This document shows positions 57,785 through 64,000 of a stretch of 64,000 bases of DNA, piece by piece. A program made the translations under genes and the position numbers. The stretch comes from Nectonema munidae (Eukaryota; Nematomorpha; Nectonematoida; Nectonematidae). Location of the stretch: contig JAUIRK010000987.1 of NCBI GenBank assembly GCA_030549495.1, positions 861,605 to 925,604 on the forward strand. Direction: 5' to 3'. Each line of letters opens with the position of its first letter. Positions within the stretch are counted from its first letter, which is position 1. Under the pieces are notes generated by a model, which was not told the DNA's origin, did not search any database, and was given only the letters and a program-made list of their open reading frames with translations.

Positions 57785-58376
57785 ATCCTTATCTCGCTAT
57801 TCACAAGTGTACATGAGTTATTCATCACTTTGCCAAAAGCTTATAAACTTTTAGATGGTGAAGTAAAAACTCTCTACTCTCAGTGCAAGTATTAATTCAT
57901 ATTTTTAAGCGTCCCAGTATCACGTGGGAAGTTTAAATCATTTATCTTATAATGTTAAGCAAAAAAAGAGAGAGAAGATTTGTCCTGGAAAAGTGCATGA
58001 TTTTCTAAATTTAGTAAAGTACTTTTTATGTTTCCAAGGATTGAGGATCTATACTTTGTTGTTCAAATAGTGCGTATAACTGAGGCAATTCCACTTCTGA
58101 ACATTTTATTCGCATTTCTGATAAAGTTACGCTCTCTGGAAAAATGGAAGTTTGTGTTTTTAGGATGTTTTATGAAGATGTAGGTGAATAAGCATTTTTG
58201 CGTGCCTTTTGAAGTGCTGAGATCCGTTTTTCCTCGTGAGGAATCAAGTCAGAGTGTTCAACGTCTTTTAAAGAATATATCCAAATTACAAGGACTAACA
58301 ATACAAAAAAAGAGATAGATGCGTAATCCTACCAAAAGTTACATGACCATGTAAGCAGTTTAATTCTATCACTGAA
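57785..58376. other. No gene seen
   Basis: Spacer between the Hsp20 exon and the putative left edge of the two-gene transposon; nothing recognised. Confidence 0.5.
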
Positions 58377-58700
58377 AAAAATATTTAGTAGCAGTTACTG
58401 GAAAAAACTAATAATAATGATTGTCCTTAAGATGGGTGTTTACCTAATAAGTTTTTACTCATAACTTTTTTACTATAAATCTAATAATTATCTCATAACT
58501 AAAATATAGAAAATCCAATAATTTTACTAGTTTTATTTCATAACTCCAATATAAAAATCTAATAATTATGCTAGTTTAGTTTCATAACTCTAAAATAAAA
58601 ACCCATTAATGTTACTAGTTTTTTCTCATAACTCTAATACAAAAAATTCAATAATGTTACTAGTTTTTTATAATTTTAATCAAAATAACATGGATTTTGA
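58377..58700. repeat. CACTG end and 44-bp tandem repeats, probable transposon subterminal region
   Basis: CACTGAAAAAAATATTTAG at 58377 looks like a CACTA-type terminus. From 58460 the word CATAACT recurs at 58460, 58494, 58539, 58583 and 58627. It heads units of 44-45 bp that end (A/T)ATG(T)TACTAGTTTT(T)T. Subterminal repeats of this sort are typical of EnSpm/CACTA elements, which fits the genes that follow. Confidence 0.55.
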
Positions 58701-59024
58701 GCACCAATCTACTTCTAGTAATTAGGAAAAAGTAATAAAATTATGCAAAATAGTTTAGTTTATTCAATAAAATTTTTATCATTAAATTGAAAAAACCTTT
58801 TCAAACAGTTTTTTTCGATGTCTGAATCTTTTTTTTTATATTTTTTTCAAATCGCATAATATAAATTTTGATCTGTGAAAAAATAAAATAAAGATTTTCA
58901 AAAGTTTATTTACAACTCTGTTTATGGTTAAAAACTACAAAAAAGTAAATAAATTCAAGAAATAGGAAATGTAAATAAAAAATATAATATATTCTCAGTG
59001 ATATAAAATATTATGCGTAAAACT

Positions 59025-60844
59025 TCAAAGATGTCTATTTATTTCAGTTAGTGTGTTGACTATTTTAGAACTATATATACATTCTTTATCAAAAATTTTG
59101 TAAAAAACATTTTGTATAAATATAAGTGTTTTTCTTATACATTTAGGGTAGGTTAAATTAAAAACATAGCAAGAAATAAAAATAGATTTAAACATTTCAA
59201 TAACATCATCACAACACAAAACACTAATATTTTTGATGTAAAGTTCGAATGATTTTTTTTCTTGAGTATATAAATTTGAAAAACAAATTTTCCATTCATT
59301 GTTTTCCTTACTCTCTTTTAAATTTTTCAAATCTTCTCTGAAAAGCGATGATATCAGAAAAAGAGTTTGAGATAATTTCAGCACTTAAAAAAACAATTAA
59401 AAAAAGAAACTAATATTTGAATCACTTACTTTCAATTTTTGCGTCATTTGTTTCAATGTCTATGATTTCTTGTAACTGAGAGTGCTCTGATGCGGGTTTT
59501 AATTTTTCAAAAGACAAACTCTTAACAGCTCTCTGATGATTTTTCAAACCTTCTTCCATACATGTTTTAATATTTTCATCGGTTGTGGGACCAAGCCTTT
59601 TAAATTCTTTTGTCAGCTAAACAAAAAAACAATGGAAATGAAAATAATATGACCTTCAGACTCTACAATTTTACATGATCATAAGACTTCAAAAAAGGGT
59701 ATTCCTCCAAAAAAACGGAAATTTTAACATTTTCTTTTATTAATCCATTCCTCCGGTTAGAGAATGTAATATCCATTTTTAAATCAAATAACTTCTCGTT
59801 TTTTTCTACTTTATAAAACTCCTTTCGAAGCCAATCTTTGTGTTGCGCTATGCTCATACTATCTTCACAGCCGTCTATTGATGGAAGATAATTTTCCATT
59901 CCCCAAACTTTCTTTAGTGATCCATAAGATCTTTCTTTTTTCACACCAATTTTTCTTGCTTGTACCTCCAATAAATGATTTTCATTAAGTTTTCTTTCGT
60001 TGCAAAACTTTATCTGAAGTTTCTTCTTTATATAAGCCTAATAAAATTTAAAAAAATAATTTTTCTGTATAAAATAAAAACAAAAACACCTTAAATGCCC
60101 AGGCATCTAGATTTATTTGCTCCATTAAAAAGGGAAATTCTGAAATAAAAGCACCTACCATTTGTTCATACATTGTGCGAGAAGGATATCTGGAAAAAAC
60201 ATAGATTATTAAATATTAAAAGTAAAAAAAGAACTTACATTCCAGAAATGTATTGAGAACAGTCAGTATAAATACATTCTATTAGCTTATTAATGTCTTT
60301 TTTACTTATAATTTCTTTCATCTCTAATTTTTTAAGCAACCCTTTCGAACAGAGGCTCTTTGGAAAAGAGTACACAAATGGCCAAGTTTTTCTAAAGCAT
60401 GTTATATAGATTATCAACTTTAAAACAAAAAAGACTTTTTATTTACCTTTTTAGATGCGAGGGACTTTCAGATTGTAAATAAGTGAAATTTGTAGAACTA
60501 GAGTTTGGAGTAGACGCAAGACTACTTTGAAAATTCATTTCTTTTTCAAAGTTTAAATCTTCTGTTTTTTTTTCGTCTATGGAAGTATTGGTCAAGTCTA
60601 AATTCGAATTTTTTTTTTCAATTTTAATTTTTAAGACATCATAAATATTTAAATCATCAATTAAATCTTCGTCCAAATCAATATACATATAATCAGTATT
60701 GTCATAGTATTGTATATTGACATCAGAAGGATTTATATTCAGCTTCAACGATATTTTTTCATGGATTGAAGAGACCTTCAAAGTCCCAACAAATCCAACT
60801 TTTTTCACATTTTTTTCATAGAGTAAAATAATATAATTAACCAT
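59025..60844 (-). CDS. SAMD3-like transposon-associated protein, intact six-exon frame
   Basis: Six exons in transcript order: 60844-60447, 60391-60239, 60189-60090, 60037-59675, 59616-59430 and 59383-59025. They join in frame to 519 codons plus stop, with GT-AG introns of 46-58 bp. Residues 1 to about 75 (MVNYIILLYEKNVKKVGFVG...) look like a PB1/ubiquitin-like fold; a Ser/Asn-rich spacer follows. Then come WPFVYSFPKSL, YPSRTMYEQMVGAFISEFPF and VKKERSYGSLKKVWGMENYL, PSIDGCEDSMSIAQHKDWLR, 'ITFSNRR...VFLEEYPFL'. This series (WPxxFxxP, YPS/T...YP.L, RR, NYLP, the HxxxL block, and the FSxRR...PFL end) is that of many fish and cnidarian proteins annotated 'sterile alpha motif domain-containing protein 3-like', although a SAM domain itself is not evident here. 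The gene sits 274 bp after a decayed transposase gene on the same strand. Function unknown; a partner of the transposase or a domesticated protein. Confidence 0.78.
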
Positions 60845-61118
60845 TTAAAGTCTAAATACAAAGTATGTGAATATATCTAACACAAAATGTTTGAAAAATA
60901 ATCTACCTCTAAAACCAAAAATGTTGATAATAACTGTTTTAGACACACTAAAAAACTTGAGTATTTCAATAACAAAAAAAATTAAAAATGTTTCTTTATT
61001 AAAAAAGATTTTCAATCAAAACATAATAAATTCTTAGGAACTATAACTTTATGATATTGATCATTATGAAGACTATAAACTGAAAATGTATTTGGAGGAA
61101 AAAGACATTTTACATTTT

Positions 61119-63357
61119 TCAATTCGAACTCTTGAGTTTTTGAACTCTGTAGCAATAAAAGTGTCTTTCAAACAAAATAGTTATTAGTTTGCGGCATTGT
61201 AAAAAAATTGTTTCATCATAGGATAAACAGTACTCTATTAAACTGAAAGAGGGCATTTCATGATCATCTTCCTTCGACACAACAGATTCTCCACATCGAT
61301 AAATGAAGTTATTATGGATTACATACTTCATAAAACATACATTTTCTAAGTCCATGTTGCATTTATTAAGAGTTTTTTCATGCTCCGCAGTGAGGAGAGG
61401 AATTTCAGACATTGGCTTTATCTCGTTTTTGCTGCATATATATACATCTTCATTGTAGAAACAACATTGGTAAATTTGGTGTCTTTGTGCAAGTGATTTG
61501 CAAATATTTTTCTTGTTTTTGCTCCTGTTGTATACTTCTTTAAACCAATTGTGTGTATAGTTTGCATATTTATTAAAGGACCAAAATATTTAGTTTGTTG
61601 AGGATAATGAAGCAAAAAATGAAACTTGGGTGTAAGAAAACTTTTGAAAACTATTAGATATAAACGAGAAAAATCGTGTATTAAATCTTCCATCACTGAA
61701 ACGTGCCCATGATTTAGAACTGGTGCAGTAACATAGTTGACTACATCCAAAAAAAGTAAAAACACAGACCAAGAAGTATCGCTGGGAGGAATCAAGTCAC
61801 CAATTATTAAAGGAAAAAATCTTACTAAACACTGCATTTGCGAAGCTGTTTGTACGAGTTTAAAAGAACTTTTAACAACTTTCAATTCTCTAGGTTTATT
61901 AGAGATTTAAATTTCTTTATAGGTCATTCAAAACACCCAGTGTAAAATAGTTATTAGAAACAAAAGTTTTGATTAGTTTATTCATAATCAGCAAAGCGAC
62001 ACCCTCAAATATATCATGTGTTATATCTGGAGGACTTCCATTGATAAAATGAAAATATTTTAATTCATTAAAAGAACACATATAATTAATCCCGTATACT
62101 TGTGAGAGTGTAATATCTTGGCTTATATATTCTATTTGTTGATTATAGGAACTTACAGTTCTTATATTAAATTCACTCGAATCGATCATGTGCTTCCTAT
62201 CATTCCGATTCACAAAACAAAATCGACAGCATCTTTTAGAATTGAAAGAAGTATTGAATCATCCGAGTAAATGTGATGCAAAATTAAGTACCATGTATAA
62301 CATATTCAACTCCATTTCTACGTATATTAACCCCTTAAGTTTCAAGGACTTTTAAATCTGTTATCAAAGGTTTGAGTATATCTTGAAAACCATGTTGTTT
62401 CAAAAGTTTTGTTTTGAAAAGTAAAACAAGCTGAATTGTGTAAAGCTTAGAACGAAAAACTGCAGGAACATTACCAATACTTAAATACCATGCTGAAATT
62501 TTAACATTATCACATTTTTTACTTATCGGATTGTTTAAAACAAAGTCATCATAATACAGTAAAATTTCTATTGTGTTTTTTGTTGAATTAAATAATTTAT
62601 TCCTGTCAAAATTTAACCCATCTCTATAACATTCTAACTTATGTACATTTTTTAACTTAGAACTCATCACATAATCAAATACGTCATTATGTTGTATCAA
62701 AATTTTAATTGTTTCTAAAACTGGTATATAAACATAACTTTCATTACAACTATTTATATTATACTCAATAGGTTCAATGTAGCTCATATTTTCTTTGATA
62801 AACTTATCAAATTTAAATTGTGAGCTGAGTTCAGGTCTTGAAAAAACGTTTGGCACTTGTTCAAAATAATCAAATATTAACTTCTTTGAATTTTGATCAA
62901 ATGAAAAAGTATTGATATAATCTTGAACAAAGTTTTGAATCATTTTTGTATGATTCTGAAACAAAATTGCAATTTTTTTCTGAAGACAAGTAACAGCGTT
63001 TACGGGTAGTTTGTGAAACTCTCTCAAGTGTAGAAAGAAATTAACAATATCAAAAAATAAATCATTAAAACTTTGAAAATCTACAGTGGAATTAGTTGGA
63101 AAAGAGCCAGAAGGTTGTTCAATAGTTTCAACTTGGAAGTTTTCACATTCTTTTACATTTCTTGTTGATCTACATGTAAATAAACTGGCAAAATTATGCT
63201 TTCGTTTGAGGTGTTTATGATAAGAGCTAGTGTTGTAAAACAGATTTTCACAGCATAAACACTTAAATGATTCTCCACTTTTTTCGTGATTGTATCGAAG
63301 ATGTTTTAGATATTTGAAAAAAATATTCGTTTCAAAAGAGCACAAACTACATTTCAA
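61119..63357 (-). pseudogene. Broken DDE-type transposase with two C2H2 fingers ('HDxxEGV' family)
   Basis: 63357-62335 is one open tract of 340 codons: two C2H2 fingers (CSLCSFETNIFFKYLKHLRY, CLCCENLFYNTSSYHKHLK), then YVYIPVLETIKIL, ILLYYDDFVLNNPISKK and YLSIGNVPAVFRSKLYTIQL. Further frames give KRCCRFCFVNRND (62240), YFHFINGSPPDITHDIFEGV (62050), SQMQCLVRFFPLIIGDLIPP (61830), PKFHFLLHYP...KYFGPL (61590) and a last frame ending 61119. The same series of blocks in the same order (YVPLLES, YYDDVEVCNPLG, GNIPPKYRS, CRxC, GLPPDLMHDVLEGV, SQMWCLxRFLPL, HYP...FGPL...FEAKH) is common in fish and cnidarian transposon proteins. There is a stop after LET, a TGA inside 'LLG*F', at least two frameshifts, and the Glu-containing 'FEAKH' block is altered, so the enzyme is dead. 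The start codon is not clear. Confidence 0.82.
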
Positions 63358-63759
63358 CCAATAACCTTAAGCTTACCAATAACTTTTCTAGCAAAAAAAT
63401 GCAACGTATAATTTATATGTATTTTAAATTTTAAATGAAAAATTACTGTAAAAGTAATGTTTTACAAGGAAAAATTTTCCATATTGTTTTTTATCATATA
63501 TATCTAATTAATGTTACAAATACCGTCATATAACAAGTTTAAATATACTATATGATAATGTAGAGGAAGGGAGTTTACAAAAGATAATTTAAAGTAAATA
63601 ACAGACTGTATGATAATTGCATTTTCATTCCAGTATATTATTATTTAGCGTAAAAGACATGAAAATATTTTGATTATATCTATTTTATTGTAATTTAACA
63701 TGTTTTATTAGAAAATTTTTAAGCAACCCTCAAAATTTTAAAGAACTCTCAAAATTTTT
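63358..63759. other. 5' side of the transposon; no gene
   Basis: AT-rich. The right terminus of the two-gene element (an expected ...CAGTG) was not found before 64000, so the element may run out of the window or be truncated. Confidence 0.45.
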
Positions 63760-63975
63760 GGGTACTTGCCTATTATTGCCCCACCATTGACATTTTAAAA
63801 CCATTTTATGCATTTTTCTTTATTGTTAATTTTCGAATAGGTCTTTAAATTATCCATTTATGGGCTTTTTTTATATGAAAAAAATAAAAAAGGTTAAAAA
63901 GTTCAAACAAAATTAATGTTAATATTATAAGTGTAAAAAAATTAGTAGTGGTGTGGCAATAATAGGAAAGTACCC
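63760..63975. mobile_element. MITE with 30-bp inverted ends
   Basis: Starts GGGTACTTGCCTATTATTGC and ends with the near-exact complement (GCAATAATAGGAAAGTACCC); about 27 of 30 positions pair. It is 216 bp long with no coding capacity. Flanks show no clear target duplication. Confidence 0.75.
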
Positions 63976-64000
63976 ATATTAGTTATTTGAATTAACATTA

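Noticed and set aside
1-64000. CRISPR array, integrated virus or Polinton as the hidden system
   Set aside because: No regularly spaced identical repeats, capsid, integrase, protease or LTR pairs were seen; the repeats present are MITEs, SINEs and diverged tandem arrays.

Overview
This is an AT-rich (visibly close to 70% A+T), intron-bearing animal sequence. Gene density is low and remnants of transposable elements are common. GPI-anchored ephrins, a small heat-shock exon, ZBED5-like hAT, PGBD4-like piggyBac, CR1/jockey-type LINE pieces and introns of about 50 bp point to an arthropod. A copepod such as a sea louse is my best guess, but only from general familiarity. No rRNA, tRNA, CRISPR array, operon or bacterial gene is visible, and I saw no LTR retrovirus or Polinton.

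Layout. 0.3-2.2 kb: a TTAA-flanked MITE and a broken hAT (ZBED5-like) transposase. 6.1-15.5 kb (+): a complete six-exon ephrin gene, 'ephrin A' (274 aa, signal peptide, receptor-binding domain, linker, GPI-type tail). 16.5-19.1 kb: a LINE reverse-transcriptase fragment and two abutting piggyBac remnants. 20.5-21.5 kb: a diverged tandem array with a unit of about 140 bp. 33.0-22.5 kb (-): a second ephrin gene, 'ephrin B', with five exons found; its signal-peptide exon was not found. The two ephrin genes converge tail to tail and share intron positions and phases. 35.4 kb: a small foldback element. 38.0-39.5 kb (-): a second, different piggyBac remnant. 42.9-43.2 kb (-): a complete single-exon gene for a secreted precursor with a glycine-rich C-terminal peptide after an RSRR site, with TATA box and polyA signal. 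44-47 kb: a MITE cluster and an IS630/mariner-like transposase remnant. 47.8-53.5 kb: LINE remnants, one of them an internally deleted copy carrying zinc-knuckle ORF1. 54.8 and 56.3 kb: two MITEs, the second with minisatellite-like inverted ends and a 10-bp target duplication. 57.5 kb (+): an alpha-crystallin (Hsp20) exon. 58.4-63.4 kb (-): a two-gene DNA-transposon-like unit. Its transposase gene (two C2H2 fingers plus a 'PPDxxHDxxEGV' core) is broken, but its SAMD3-like companion gene splices into an open 519-residue frame across six exons. 63.76 kb: a further MITE.

The host genes are the two ephrins (cell-surface ligands of Eph receptors), the glycine-rich peptide gene and the Hsp20 exon. 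Nearly everything else I can name is mobile DNA. The most novel-looking items are the inverted ephrin pair with different receptor-loop residues, the open SAMD3-like gene beside its decayed transposase, and the Gly-rich prepropeptide. Splice joins were read by eye and are not supported by transcripts.
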